DNA of 64,000 bases from Nonomuraea angiospora (GTDB lineage Bacteria > Actinomycetota > Actinomycetes > Streptosporangiales > Streptosporangiaceae). Shown here one piece after another: positions 33,269-41,984 of this stretch; position 1 is the first letter of the stretch; each line of letters opens with the position of its first letter. A model generated the notes under the pieces. That model was given only the letters and a program-made list of their open reading frames with translations. It had not been told where the DNA came from and ran no database searches. The stretch spans positions 3,658,001 to 3,722,000 of the forward strand of contig NZ_JADBEK010000001.1 in assembly GCF_014873145.1 (NCBI RefSeq), read 5' to 3'. The translations under genes and the position numbers were made by a program.

Positions 33269-34224
33269 GGCCGGAGCTCCTTCAGCACGGTCTCGATGAG
33301 ATTGCCGGCCAGCCTCACCTTGTAGCCGTTGCCGGGCAGCGGTTCGGCGGCGGCGAGTTCGGCATCGGCGGCGGCCCGGAACGCCTCAGGCGTGAGGGGG
33401 CCCTCCAGCAGGAAGGCCTCGGCGGTCCGGGCGCGCCAGGGCCGCGAGGCGACCCCGCCGAGAGCGATCCGAACCGAGCCTGCGTCCAGGTCGAGCCCCG
33501 CCGCGATGGAAACGGTGGCGAAGGCGTAGGACGCGCGCTCGCGGACCTTCCGGTAGCGCGATCTCGGGGACACCGCGCTGCCCGGCAGGGCCACCGCGGT
33601 GATCAATGCTCCCTGCGGCAGCGCCGTCTCGCGGTGCGGAGTGTCCCCGACGGGCGGGTAGAAGTCCTCCAGCGGGATCTCGCCGGGGCCGTCGAGCGTC
33701 TCGTAGCGTACGACGGCGTCGAACGCCAGCATCGCCACCGCCATGTCGGAGGGATGGGTGGCCACGCAGCTGCGGGTCCAGCCGAGGATGGCGTGGTTGT
33801 GGTGCTCCCCGGCGATCGCGGGACACCCGGTGCCGGGGACCCGCTTGTTGCACACCTGCGCGGCGAAGTAGGCGCACCGGGTCCGCTGCAGCAGGTTGCC
33901 GCCCACCGTGGCCATGTTGCGCAGCTGGCCGGACGCTCCGGCCAGCACCGCCTGGCTCAGCGCCGGGTAGCGCCGCCGTACCTCGGGGTGGGCGGCGAGG
34001 TCGCTGTTGGTCGTCGTGGCGCCGATGACCAGCCCGCCGTCCGGCGCCTCGCTGACGCCGGCGAGCGGCAGCCGCCGTACGTCGACCAGCCTCGTGGGAG
34101 CCTCCACCCCCTCCTTCATCAGATCGACGAGGTTGGTGCCGCCGCCCAGGTACCGGCCGCCGCCGTCGGCTGCGATCAACGCGTCACGGACGTCCGCCGG
34201 GCGCTCGTAGGCGAACTCCTTCAT
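33265..34224 (-). CDS. Molybdenum hydroxylase FAD subunit with [4Fe-4S] insertion (PaoB type)
   Basis: 319 aa from ATG 34224 (MKEFAYERPADVRDALIAAD), coupled to the upstream stop as ATGA. The FAD-binding segments YLGGGTNLVDLMKEG and ATVGGNLLQRTRC identify the CoxM/YagS family. Four cysteines at 117, 125, 134 and 153 occupy the insertion that holds an extra [4Fe-4S] cluster in E. coli PaoB (RTRCAYF, VCNKRVPGTGCPA, TRSCVATHPSD). It relays electrons between the 2Fe-2S subunit and FAD. Confidence 0.92.
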   Translation of the reverse strand: MKEFAYERPADVRDALIAADGGGRYLGGGTNLVDLMKEGVEAPTRLVDVRRLPLAGVSEAPDGGLVIGATTTNSDLAAHPEVRRRYPALSQAVLAGASGQLRNMATVGGNLLQRTRCAYFAAQVCNKRVPGTGCPAIAGEHHNHAILGWTRSCVATHPSDMAVAMLAFDAVVRYETLDGPGEIPLEDFYPPVGDTPHRETALPQGALITAVALPGSAVSPRSRYRKVRERASYAFATVSIAAGLDLDAGSVRIALGGVASRPWRARTAEAFLLEGPLTPEAFRAAADAELAAAEPLPGNGYKVRLAGNLIETVLKELRP

Positions 34225-34763
34225 CCCGCGATCTCCTCCTGGGCCGCCGTCTCGAGCACGGCGCGCACGATCGACGGGTAAGCGCCGCAGCGGCACAGGT
34301 TGCCGCTCATCCGCTCGCGCACCTCCGCCGCGTCCAGCACCGGCGCCGGGCCGTCCGGGGACACGTCGGCGCCGGCCGCGCTGGGCCAGCCCGCGGCGTG
34401 CTCGGCCAGCATCCCGACGGCCGAGCAGAGCTGCCCGGACGTGCAATATCCGCACTGGAAGCCGTCGAGCCTGATGAACGCCTGCTGAAGCGGCAGCAGT
34501 TCGCCGTCACCGGCCAGCCCCTCGACGGTCGTGATCTCCTCGCCCTCGGCGGCCACCGCCAACGTCAGGCAGGACACCACCCGCCTGCCGTCGAGGAGCA
34601 CGGTGCACGCGCCGCACTGGCCGTGGTCGCAGCCCTTCTTGGGTCCGGTGTGGCCGATGTCCTCGCGCAACGCGTCCAGCAGCGTCGTGCGATTGTCGAC
34701 GCTCAACCGGTGCGGCGCGCCGTTGACCTGCAGCGATATCACGCTGCGGTGGTGGTTTGTCAT
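34221..34763 (-). CDS. Molybdenum hydroxylase 2Fe-2S subunit (PaoA type)
   Basis: 180 aa. The plant-type cluster is bound by C45, C50, C53 and C65 (GCDHGQCGACTVLLDG) and the second cluster by C104, C107, C157 and C159 (QCGYC; LCRCGA). E. coli PaoA carries a Tat signal, but none is seen here (MTNHHRSVISLQVNGAP), so the enzyme is predicted to be cytoplasmic. GGAAGGAC precedes the ATG. It begins 27 bp after the broken methyltransferase gene and is probably on the same transcript. Confidence 0.93.
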   Translation of the reverse strand: MTNHHRSVISLQVNGAPHRLSVDNRTTLLDALREDIGHTGPKKGCDHGQCGACTVLLDGRRVVSCLTLAVAAEGEEITTVEGLAGDGELLPLQQAFIRLDGFQCGYCTSGQLCSAVGMLAEHAAGWPSAAGADVSPDGPAPVLDAAEVRERMSGNLCRCGAYPSIVRAVLETAAQEEIAG

Positions 34764-34790
34764 CGTCCTTCCTTTCTCTGGGCTACGTAA

Positions 34791-35263
34791 TCAGTCCTGC
34801 GGCGGGCGGACGATCCCCAAAGCTCGCGCGTCCTTGCCCATTCCTGCTCGCGTGGCGGGTGCTCTCGGGACACGGGGCCTGTGGCAGAAGTAGACGAACG
34901 CGGGCGGCACGTTGCCCCACACCGTCCGGCTGACCACGACCTCCTCGAACCGCCCGCCCAGGGACCGCCGTAGCCGCCGGGCCGGCGGAGCCCACCGCGC
35001 GTGCGTGTACGCGAACGTGGTGAACGCGCCGTGCGGGGCGAGCGCGCCGGTGAGGGCGTCGAGCAGGTCGTACTGCCGGCTCGGGGCGAACGCCGCCCAG
35101 GGCAGCCCGCTCACGATCACGTCCGCGAGGTGGTGGCCGCGCTCCGCGGCACGGGCGCGGTGATCAGGCCGGCCAGCGGCTCGCCGCTCGGCGCCACCGC
35201 GCCGACGGTGAAGGGGGCGCGCACGAACTCGTGCAGGAACGCGGCGCGGTCGTGGGCGCTCAC
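34791..35263 (-). pseudogene. Class I SAM methyltransferase (phospholipid N-methyltransferase-like), internal deletion
   Basis: The GTG at 35263 overlaps the esterase stop (GTGA) and opens the family N-terminus (VSAHDRAAFLHEFVRAPFTV, then GAVAPSGEPLAGLITAP). This frame closes shortly after the junction. The matching C-terminal half continues in another frame (ADVIVSGLPWAAF, GAFTTFAYTHARWAPPARRL, SRTVWGNVPPAFVYFCHRP). Between the halves the SAM-binding glycine motif and roughly 65-70 residues are missing, near 35160. The 473-bp span is not a multiple of three. A deletion with frameshift has probably inactivated it; a sequencing error cannot explain the lost segment. Confidence 0.8.
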
Positions 35264-36198
35264 CGGACGTCTCCGGGCGCCGGCCCCAGGACCCGGGCGA
35301 GCCAGTCGTTCCTGGTACGGCGGGCCGCGACCGAGATCCGAGCCCCCGGATACAGCGCGTCGAAGCCGTGGCAGCCGCCCGCCCAGATGTGCAGTTCCGC
35401 CTGGCCGCCGGCGGCCCAGATCCGGGTGGCGTACGCGACGTCCTCGTCGCGGAACACCTCGGCCGTTCCGGCATCGATGTAGGCGGTCGGCAGGCCGGAC
35501 AGGTCGTCGGCGATCGCGGGGGACATGTAGCCGGACACCTCCCCGCGGCCGATGACCGATCGCCAGCCGAACTCGTTCATCTCGCGGGTCCAGACGCCGG
35601 GCTCGCCGGAGAACTGGCGGCTGGAGGTGGTGAGGTTGCGGTGATCGAGCATGGGACAGATCAGCACCTGCGCGGCGATCGAGGGCGCGCCACGGTCACG
35701 GGCCATCAGGGTGAGCCCGGCGGCCAGGCCGCCCCCGGCGCTGGCTCCCGCGACGATGATGCGGCTCGGGTCGATGCCCAGCTCGCCGGCGTGCTCAGCG
35801 ACCCAGAGCAGGCCCCGATAGCAGTCCTCGACCGGGGTCATGCCGGTGCTCTCGGGCGCCAGCCGGTACTCCACGGAGACGACGGTGGCGCCGAACAGGT
35901 CGAGCCAGTCCAGGGGGATGTCGATCTGCGAGAAGCGGTCTCCCATGACCATGCCGCCGCCGTGGACCCAGTAGACGCACGGAGTCGGCGCGTGATCGGT
36001 CCGGGCCGGAGTGAAGATCGACAGCGGGACGGGGGTGGTGATCTCGCGGTGGCCGGCGGCGCGGCCGTGGAGGACCGCGTCGAGCGGCGTGGACGGCAGC
36101 CGGCGCAGCTGGGCGAGCACCCCGGCGTCGAGCCCGGACATGAGCGGCAGGTCGGCGAGGAGCGCGCGCAGCTCGGGGTCGAGGCCGGGACGGGCCAT
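35260..36198 (-). CDS. Alpha/beta hydrolase, HSL-family esterase
   Basis: 312 aa from ATG 36198, chosen for GAGGAG 6 bases upstream (GTG 36216 is an alternative). The oxyanion motif is HGGGMVMGD, the nucleophile elbow GASAGGG, the acid lies in DAGTAEVFRDED and the His in CHGFDALYPG. This is a cytoplasmic short-chain carboxylesterase or lactonase-like enzyme. It lies between a monooxygenase and the oxidoreductase genes, so it may open an ester or lactone in the same degradative route (inference). Confidence 0.9.
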   Translation of the reverse strand: MARPGLDPELRALLADLPLMSGLDAGVLAQLRRLPSTPLDAVLHGRAAGHREITTPVPLSIFTPARTDHAPTPCVYWVHGGGMVMGDRFSQIDIPLDWLDLFGATVVSVEYRLAPESTGMTPVEDCYRGLLWVAEHAGELGIDPSRIIVAGASAGGGLAAGLTLMARDRGAPSIAAQVLICPMLDHRNLTTSSRQFSGEPGVWTREMNEFGWRSVIGRGEVSGYMSPAIADDLSGLPTAYIDAGTAEVFRDEDVAYATRIWAAGGQAELHIWAGGCHGFDALYPGARISVAARRTRNDWLARVLGPAPGDVR

Positions 36199-36212
36199 GG
36201 TGGTCTCCTCGT

Positions 36213-36518
36213 TCACAGGGCGGCCTTGCCACCGACGGGGACCTCGTCGACGTACTGCGCCTCGCCGGCCAGCAGCGGTTGCAGGACTGCGACGAACGCC
36301 TGAGCCGGCTCCGTCGCGAAGAACCCGGCGTGGGCCTCCTGGCTGACCCAGCCCTCGGTGACGTAAACGGTGTCCGGATCGCCGGCCGAGCGGCCGACCA
36401 GGAAGACGACGCAGTCCTCGTTCGGCAGGGATGGCGCGTCCAGCAGGGCCGCGACCAGGTCGTCGCCCCTGCCGGGCTGCGCGGTCATGGCGGCACGGAA
36501 GCCGTGGCTGATGGTCAT
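36213..36518 (-). CDS. Antibiotic biosynthesis monooxygenase (ABM)-domain protein
   Basis: 101 aa dimeric alpha-beta barrel type (GFRAAMTAQPGRGDDLVAAL, VYVTEGWVSQEAHAGFFATE). Such cofactor-free proteins oxidise quinone-like or heterocyclic compounds or serve as stress proteins. First gene of the probable 36518-31214 operon. The region upstream holds an 18-bp inverted repeat at 36628-36645. Confidence 0.85.
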   Translation of the reverse strand: MTISHGFRAAMTAQPGRGDDLVAALLDAPSLPNEDCVVFLVGRSAGDPDTVYVTEGWVSQEAHAGFFATEPAQAFVAVLQPLLAGEAQYVDEVPVGGKAAL

Positions 36519-36627
36519 GGGATTCTCCTCAGTGGTGAAGCTCGTCGCACTCCACTGTCGGCGCCGCCCAGCCGGGCCACATCAGTCATCCGACTCCCGC
36601 CCCAAGCGCCCATGGCGGCCGATGACT

Positions 36628-36645
36628 TAACCGCCGATGCGGTTA
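36628..36645. promoter_or_regulatory. Inverted repeat, probable operator
   Basis: TAACCGC-CGAT-GCGGTTA, perfect 7-bp arms with a 4-base spacer. It sits between the divergent ABM operon and the ferritin-like gene and covers the ATG at 36637, which argues that the true start of that gene is farther downstream. Confidence 0.65.
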
Positions 36646-36693
36646 GGTCATTTGACAGATGCACGGCTCGGGCCCGTGCCCGAGCATCGACAC

Positions 36694-37257
36694 GTGACGA
36701 GTCCTCCAGAGCCGCCGGCTGTCCTGCGCATGCGCGAGGTCCGGGACCGGGCACTGTTCGACCTGGACGACGGTCCGGTCACACCGTCGAACCGGGCCGA
36801 GCTGAAAGCGGTCGCGCACCTGCTGAACGTGTTGCTGGCCAGCATGATCGTGTCCTCGTTGCAGTACGAGCAGCACGCACTGCTCGTCCGCGGGCCGTCA
36901 CACCGGCCGGTCGCGGAGTTCCTGTACGGCTGCGCCGACCGTGACCGCGCCGGCGCGCGGCTGCTCGCGACCCGCATCGCACAGCTCGGGTTCACCGCCG
37001 GTCATGATCCGCGGCACCTGCCCGCGTGGTCGCGCATCACCTTCCAGACGTTCCAGGACGGCGATCTCACCGGCATCGTGACGCAGGACCTCGTGGGAGC
37101 GCGGATCCTCATCCAGTCGTTGCAGGAGGCGGTGCGCTGGGTCGGGGCCGACGATCCCACCACCCGGCGCCTGCTGGAGCGGCTGCTGGAGGACAAGGAG
37201 GCGCAGGCCGGCGAGCTCAGCGCGGGGCTTCAGAACCCGGAGAGAGCGCATCCCTGA
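36694..37257 (+). CDS. Ferritin-like helical protein, function unknown
   Basis: 187 aa from GTG 36694; ATG 36637 is in frame but falls inside a palindrome. The protein is almost all helical, with Glu/His-bearing helices spaced as in ferritin-like domains (ASMIVSSLQYEQHALLV; CADRDRAGARLLATRIAQLG; LQEAVRW; LLEDKEAQAGEL), suggesting a di-iron or structural bundle. The assignment is by pattern only. Its 3' end overlaps the convergent LuxR gene by 41 bp. Divergent from the ABM operon. Confidence 0.6.
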   Translation: MTSPPEPPAVLRMREVRDRALFDLDDGPVTPSNRAELKAVAHLLNVLLASMIVSSLQYEQHALLVRGPSHRPVAEFLYGCADRDRAGARLLATRIAQLGFTAGHDPRHLPAWSRITFQTFQDGDLTGIVTQDLVGARILIQSLQEAVRWVGADDPTTRRLLERLLEDKEAQAGELSAGLQNPERAHP

Positions 37258-39976
37258 GCCCCGCGCGAGAGGTGACGCCAAGCTTGGGAAAGATGCGGTA
37301 CAGGTGCGCGCCCACCGTCCGGTGCGACAGGTAGAGCCGCTCCGCGATCTGTTTGTTGGTCAGACCGCTCGCCGCCAGCTCGGCGATCTGCAACTCCTGC
37401 GAGGTCAGGGCGACCGGCCCGCCCGGCGATGCCTCGGCCGGCCGGTATCCGGCGGCGCGCAGCTCGCTCTGCGCACGCTCGACCCAGGGTCCGGCGGCCA
37501 TCGCGGCGAAGCCGTCACGCGCGATGAGAAGCTGACGGCGCGCCTGCGACGCCGATCTGGCACGACGGAGCCTCTCGCCGAGGACGAGCCGGATGCGGCA
37601 GGCGTCCCACAGCCACCGTTCCGCCACGTGGCCCGACAGCAGCGACTCCAGCCGCGTCCTCGCCCCGTCGTCATCGGACACGACGAACTCCGCCGCCGCC
37701 TGAACCAGCGTCATCCGGGTCGACAACCCGGCCACGTCGGCGGCCCGCATCGCCTCGACATGCGCCCTGGCTTCGACCATCCGCCCTGTCCGCACCGCCG
37801 CCTCGACGAGGTCGAGCATGACCCACGTGCAGTGAGGCACATGCGAGGCAAGGACACCGGGCGGGCTCATCGCGGCAGCGTGGTGGAAGGCGGCGTCGAA
37901 ATCTCCCTGGCCCAGCGCGGCGAGAGCACGCGGATGCTGGGCGAAAAGGGCCGCGGCCGTCACCCCGCGCGGCAGCGCCCAGTGGGTGATCTCGTCAGCG
38001 AGCGCGTACGCCTCGTCGAAGCGTCCCCGTCCGGCGGCGAGGACGGCCCTGTTGTACAGGAAGTACCACGCGAAGAAGGAGAAGCCGCTGGCATCACAGA
38101 CCTGCTGTCCCTCACGAGCGAGTTCCTCGGCCTCGTCCCACCGGCCGACAAGGTAGTCGTCCAGACACAGGTGCATGAGGGCGCCGAGGTGCCGGCGGGG
38201 CGCTCCTCCCTCTCGTCCCTGCTGGACCAGCCGCCACGAGGACTCCCGGCAATCACCCAGGCGATCCAGATAGACCGAGGCCGTGCCGACCCGCATGATC
38301 CGGGTCGGGTCGGTTTCGTCCGCGAGAGTGCCGAGGATGGCCTGGCTGCTCACCAGCGCCGGCGCCCCTGTGCGGACCGGGTCGGGGAAGGTCTGGCTCG
38401 CCAGCGACAGCACGTCGGGCGGTCGTGGCTGCAGCCTCTGCAACGCTCGGTAGAACGGCTCCCAGTACTCCGGGGCGCTGCCGTACCAGCACAACAGCAT
38501 CAGCGTGTGCATGGCCTCGATGAGCGCGGGATCCTCGGCCCGGTAGCCGTGCTCCGCGGTCTCGATGGCGCCGACCAGAAGCCGGTGCGCGGTGGCGACG
38601 TCGCCGTCCCCGTTGAGCATCAGGAACGCGGCCGCGTTGGCCGCGTGGAGCGAGCCGGTGGAATCCGGAGCCGCCCGCCGCGCATCGGTCAGCAGCGTCT
38701 TCGCGTCGTCGATCGATCCGCTCGCCTCGGCGCCGATGTAGGCGGCCTCAGAGAGCCGACGGCCCCGATCGGCGCTCGTCACGCTCAGCTCGGCGGCGCG
38801 GATCAGCGCGGCGACCGCGGCGAACGCGTCACCGCGAAGCATGATGCGATGCGCTGAATCCTCCAGCAGCGCCGCCACCGTCTCGTCGGGGCCGGCGGCG
38901 GCCGCGGCGAGGTGCCACGCGCGACGTTCCTGGTCACCCGTCAGGGCACCGGCGAGGGCGACGTGCGCGGTCCGGCGCTCCTCGTGCGTGGACCCCGCCA
39001 CGATCGCCGACCGGATCAGCGGATGACGGAACGCGATCCGTGCCGTGGCGTCGTCCACGCGTACCAGCTGCGCCCGCTCGGCGGGGGCGAGGTCGGCCAG
39101 TCCGGCCTCATCCGCCAGGGCGGCCCTGAGCACCCGCACGTCGCCGGTGCCCTCGAACGTGGCCAGCAGGAGCATTCTGCGGGTCGATTCCGGCAGGTCG
39201 GCGATCCGCGCGGCGAACATCGCCTGGAGTCGATCGCTGAGCGGGACCACCTCCGAGTGCGCCACCGCGGGATGCGTCGCGCCCAGCAGCGTCGACGGCA
39301 GTTCCGTCAATGCCAGCGGATTGCCCTGTGCGAGGTCGAGCAGCCGTTTCCTGACCCGCACCGGCATATCCGGGAAGTTGACGTCGACCAGCTGACCTGC
39401 CGCCTCCCAATCCAGTGGCTGAACGACCATCTCGGTCAACCCTCGCGGCGCCGAGGAGCTCACTGCCCCCGTCCTGGCGGAGATCACCAGCCCGGCCCGA
39501 ACGCCTTCCAGGCGGCGGGCGACGAATCCCAGCACGACGGCGCTGGCCCGGTCGATCCATTGGACGTCGTCCACGAGGAGGGCGAGCGGCGTCTCAGCGG
39601 CGACCCCCTTGACGAGCAGGAGCGCGGCGTTGCAGACCAGCAGCGCGTCCGCGGGCGCGCCGACGCCGAATCCCAGCGCCACCGACAATGCCTCCCGAAG
39701 CTCCGGCGGCAGGCGCCGGATGTCGGCTTCGACCGGCAGGAGCAGCTGATTGAGGCAGGAGTAGCTGACGTCGGCTTCGAACTCGGACCCGGACGCTCGC
39801 AGCACGCGCATCCCCGACGTGACGGCCAGCTCGGCGGCGGCGGCCAGGAGGGCGGACTTGCCGATACCGGGATCACCCCACATCAGCCGCGCGTCGCCAT
39901 GCCGCCGAGCCGCGTCGAGAAAGCCGGACAGCTGTTCGAGCTCGGCGCGGCGGCCGAAGAGCGCGTTGCTGGCCAC
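37217..39976 (-). CDS. Large ATP-binding LuxR family (LAL) regulator
   Basis: 919 aa, GTG start. The N-terminal AAA/STAND ATPase has Walker A GDPGIGKS (34-41) and Walker B LALLVDDVQWID. A long helical, TPR-like middle (about 330-830) and a C-terminal LuxR helix-turn-helix (LTSQELQIAELAASGLTNKQ, SHRTVGAHLYRIFPKLG) follow. LAL regulators usually activate nearby metabolic genes upon ligand binding; candidates here are the oxidoreductase operon or the ferritin-like gene. A 164-bp upstream gap separates it from the next gene; I see no clear promoter in it. Confidence 0.92.
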   Translation of the reverse strand: MASNALFGRRAELEQLSGFLDAARRHGDARLMWGDPGIGKSALLAAAAELAVTSGMRVLRASGSEFEADVSYSCLNQLLLPVEADIRRLPPELREALSVALGFGVGAPADALLVCNAALLLVKGVAAETPLALLVDDVQWIDRASAVVLGFVARRLEGVRAGLVISARTGAVSSSAPRGLTEMVVQPLDWEAAGQLVDVNFPDMPVRVRKRLLDLAQGNPLALTELPSTLLGATHPAVAHSEVVPLSDRLQAMFAARIADLPESTRRMLLLATFEGTGDVRVLRAALADEAGLADLAPAERAQLVRVDDATARIAFRHPLIRSAIVAGSTHEERRTAHVALAGALTGDQERRAWHLAAAAAGPDETVAALLEDSAHRIMLRGDAFAAVAALIRAAELSVTSADRGRRLSEAAYIGAEASGSIDDAKTLLTDARRAAPDSTGSLHAANAAAFLMLNGDGDVATAHRLLVGAIETAEHGYRAEDPALIEAMHTLMLLCWYGSAPEYWEPFYRALQRLQPRPPDVLSLASQTFPDPVRTGAPALVSSQAILGTLADETDPTRIMRVGTASVYLDRLGDCRESSWRLVQQGREGGAPRRHLGALMHLCLDDYLVGRWDEAEELAREGQQVCDASGFSFFAWYFLYNRAVLAAGRGRFDEAYALADEITHWALPRGVTAAALFAQHPRALAALGQGDFDAAFHHAAAMSPPGVLASHVPHCTWVMLDLVEAAVRTGRMVEARAHVEAMRAADVAGLSTRMTLVQAAAEFVVSDDDGARTRLESLLSGHVAERWLWDACRIRLVLGERLRRARSASQARRQLLIARDGFAAMAAGPWVERAQSELRAAGYRPAEASPGGPVALTSQELQIAELAASGLTNKQIAERLYLSHRTVGAHLYRIFPKLGVTSRAGLRDALSPGSEAPR

Positions 39977-40140
39977 GGATACCTCACGGCGTCGATCAGT
40001 GCCTCACCAGGTCCGGATACAGGCTGCCGCGAGCATATCCGTCCCGCGATCCCCCTCAAGGTCTGCTTCCGCCCCTCTCCTCCAGGAAGGCGGGATCGGG
40101 CAAGGGATCGCGACCATCGAGCAAGCCATCCCACCGCGGG

Positions 40141-41043
40141 TCAGGAGGGCGAGCGCCGGCGGGCGCGGTAGTCGCGGGGCGGCAGGCCGTACTCGCGGCT
40201 GAAGGCCCGGCTGAAGTGGAACGGGCTGACGAAGCCGGACGCCGCGGCCACCTGCCCCACGTCCAGGTCCGTCACCTCCAGCAGGCTCGCGGCGTGCCGC
40301 ACCCGCGCTTCGCGGACGGCCCGCATCGGGCTGCGCCCGGTCTCGGCGGCGAACAGGTGGGCGAAGCGGGACGGCGAGAGCGCGACGGCACGCGCGAGCG
40401 AGGTGACCGAGTGCGGCGCGCCCGGCTCGGCGGCGATGAGCGCGAGCGCCCGGCGTACCCGCTCGTCGCCCTCGTCCGGCCGCCGCGCCCCCTCCGGCCG
40501 GGCGGAGGCGGTGGCCAGGACGATCGCCTCCTCGACGGCCCCCAGCACCAGCTCGCGCACCGGCCCCGCCAGGACGACGGCGGGCACCCGCGTCTCGGGA
40601 CGGAACGCGTCGGGCAGGGGCGCGCCCGGCACCCATCGGGCGTCCTGGAGCGCGCGCTCGAACGCCAGCCCCATCCGCCCGCGCACGCCCACCGGCACGC
40701 CCCCGACCAGATGGCACCCGTCGCCCCGGGCGAACGGCCCCAGCCAGGCCGCCCACGAGGGCCGGGGCTGGAAGTGCACCCACCAGAACCGCCACCGCTC
40801 CGCCCCCGGCAGCACCCGGTAGTACTGCGGCACCCCGGACCCGAGCACCGCCAGGTCCCCCGCCCGGACCTCGAACGACGCCCCGCCCTGCGCCACGAAC
40901 CCCGCCCCCGCCTCCGTCCACAGCAGCAGCCAGCTCAGCGACCCGGCCGGGCGGCGCGTGGCGTACCCGGCCGCCTGGTCGTAGTGGCCGACGATCGTCA
41001 GCTCGGCAGCAGGAACAGACATGTCCTCAGCGGTCACAGGCAT
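40141..41043 (-). CDS. AraC family transcriptional regulator
   Basis: 300 aa. The N-terminal cupin ligand domain (about 15-110, FEVRAGDLAVLGSGVPQYYR) precedes two C-terminal helix-turn-helix motifs (SLARAVALSPSRFAHLFAAE; VGQVAAASGFVSPFHFSRAF). It is divergent from the PhyH dioxygenase with about 35 bp between starts, an arrangement typical of a sugar-type AraC regulator controlling one neighbour. Confidence 0.9.
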   Translation of the reverse strand: MPVTAEDMSVPAAELTIVGHYDQAAGYATRRPAGSLSWLLLWTEAGAGFVAQGGASFEVRAGDLAVLGSGVPQYYRVLPGAERWRFWWVHFQPRPSWAAWLGPFARGDGCHLVGGVPVGVRGRMGLAFERALQDARWVPGAPLPDAFRPETRVPAVVLAGPVRELVLGAVEEAIVLATASARPEGARRPDEGDERVRRALALIAAEPGAPHSVTSLARAVALSPSRFAHLFAAETGRSPMRAVREARVRHAASLLEVTDLDVGQVAAASGFVSPFHFSRAFSREYGLPPRDYRARRRSPS

Positions 41044-41078
41044 ACCGTTGCACGATCCCGGTCTCTAGCGTGGGAAAC

Positions 41079-41858
41079 ATGAGGCTCAACGACTTCCACG
41101 ATCAGGGCTACGTGCTGGTGCCCGGTCTCCTCGCCCCGGACGAGGTGGCCGGGCTGCGCGACGAGTTCATGGCGCTGCACGCCAAGGGGCCGATCCCGGG
41201 TCACTTCGCCCCGCAGCCGCAGGAACCCGGCCGGCCGTACGACATCCTCCGTGACTACCCGCGGATCATGCACCCTCATCAGGTGAACGACCTGGCCCTG
41301 CGGTATCTGCTCGACACGCGCATCGCCGCGATTCTCCGCGACCTCCTGGGCGAGGAGCCGATAGCAGCCCAGAGCATGTTCTACTTCAAGCCGCCGGGCG
41401 CCAGGGGCCAGGCGCTGCACCAGGACAACTTCTACCTCCGGGTCGAGCCGGGCACGTGCGTGGCCGCCTGGGTGGCGCTCGACAAGGTGGACCGGGCCAA
41501 CGGCGGCCTGGAGGTCGTGCCGGGGACGCATCTCATGGACCTGTTCTGCCCCGAGGAGGCGGACCAGGACATCTCCTTCACCCGGGAGTACGTGCCGCCG
41601 CCGCCCGGCCTGGCGAAGGTGCCGGTGGACATGGAGCCCGGGGACGTGCTGTTCTTCAACGGCAGCCTGGTCCACGGCTCGGAGCCCAACAGCACGGCCG
41701 ACCGCTTCAGGCGCAGCTTCATCTGCCATTACGTGGGCCGCTCGGCCGAGCGGATCGCCGAGTACTACCCGACGCTCACGATGTCGGGCGAACCCGTCCG
41801 GCTGGAGGCGTCCGTGGGCGGCGGCCCCTGCGGCACCGAGATCACCGGCCCGCACTAG
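41079..41858 (+). CDS. Phytanoyl-CoA dioxygenase (PhyH) family protein
   Basis: 259 aa from ATG 41079; a GTG 9 bases upstream is possible. Double-stranded beta-helix non-haem iron oxygenase with the facial triad H-x-D (GQALHQDNFYL) and a distal His (NGSLVHGSEPN), plus a C-terminal FRRSFICHYVG with the 2-oxoglutarate-binding Arg. It would hydroxylate a small molecule using 2-oxoglutarate and O2 in the cytoplasm. Divergent AraC gene is its likely regulator. Substrate unknown. Confidence 0.9.
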   Translation: MRLNDFHDQGYVLVPGLLAPDEVAGLRDEFMALHAKGPIPGHFAPQPQEPGRPYDILRDYPRIMHPHQVNDLALRYLLDTRIAAILRDLLGEEPIAAQSMFYFKPPGARGQALHQDNFYLRVEPGTCVAAWVALDKVDRANGGLEVVPGTHLMDLFCPEEADQDISFTREYVPPPPGLAKVPVDMEPGDVLFFNGSLVHGSEPNSTADRFRRSFICHYVGRSAERIAEYYPTLTMSGEPVRLEASVGGGPCGTEITGPH

Positions 41859-41927
41859 AAGCGGCCTCACGACGCGGCGAGCGGAGCGCGCCCGCCTCCG
41901 CTCCCGTCCTGGTCGCCGCACGCCCGT

Positions 41928-41950
41928 CGTACCGTATGCTGTACGGTACG
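41928..41950. promoter_or_regulatory. Nested palindromes, TetR-like operator
   Basis: CGTACCGTA-N5-TACGGTACG with perfect 9-bp arms. It overlaps GTACGG-TACG-CCGTAC (41941-41956), and GTCGTAC / GTACGAC flank the whole (41926-41959). Located 26-60 bp upstream of the secreted hydrolase. The half-site style suits TetR-family dimers, but no TetR gene is in the window. Confidence 0.65.
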
Positions 41951-41984
41951 CCGTACGACAGCGGCGTGCGCGAGAGGACGAAGT

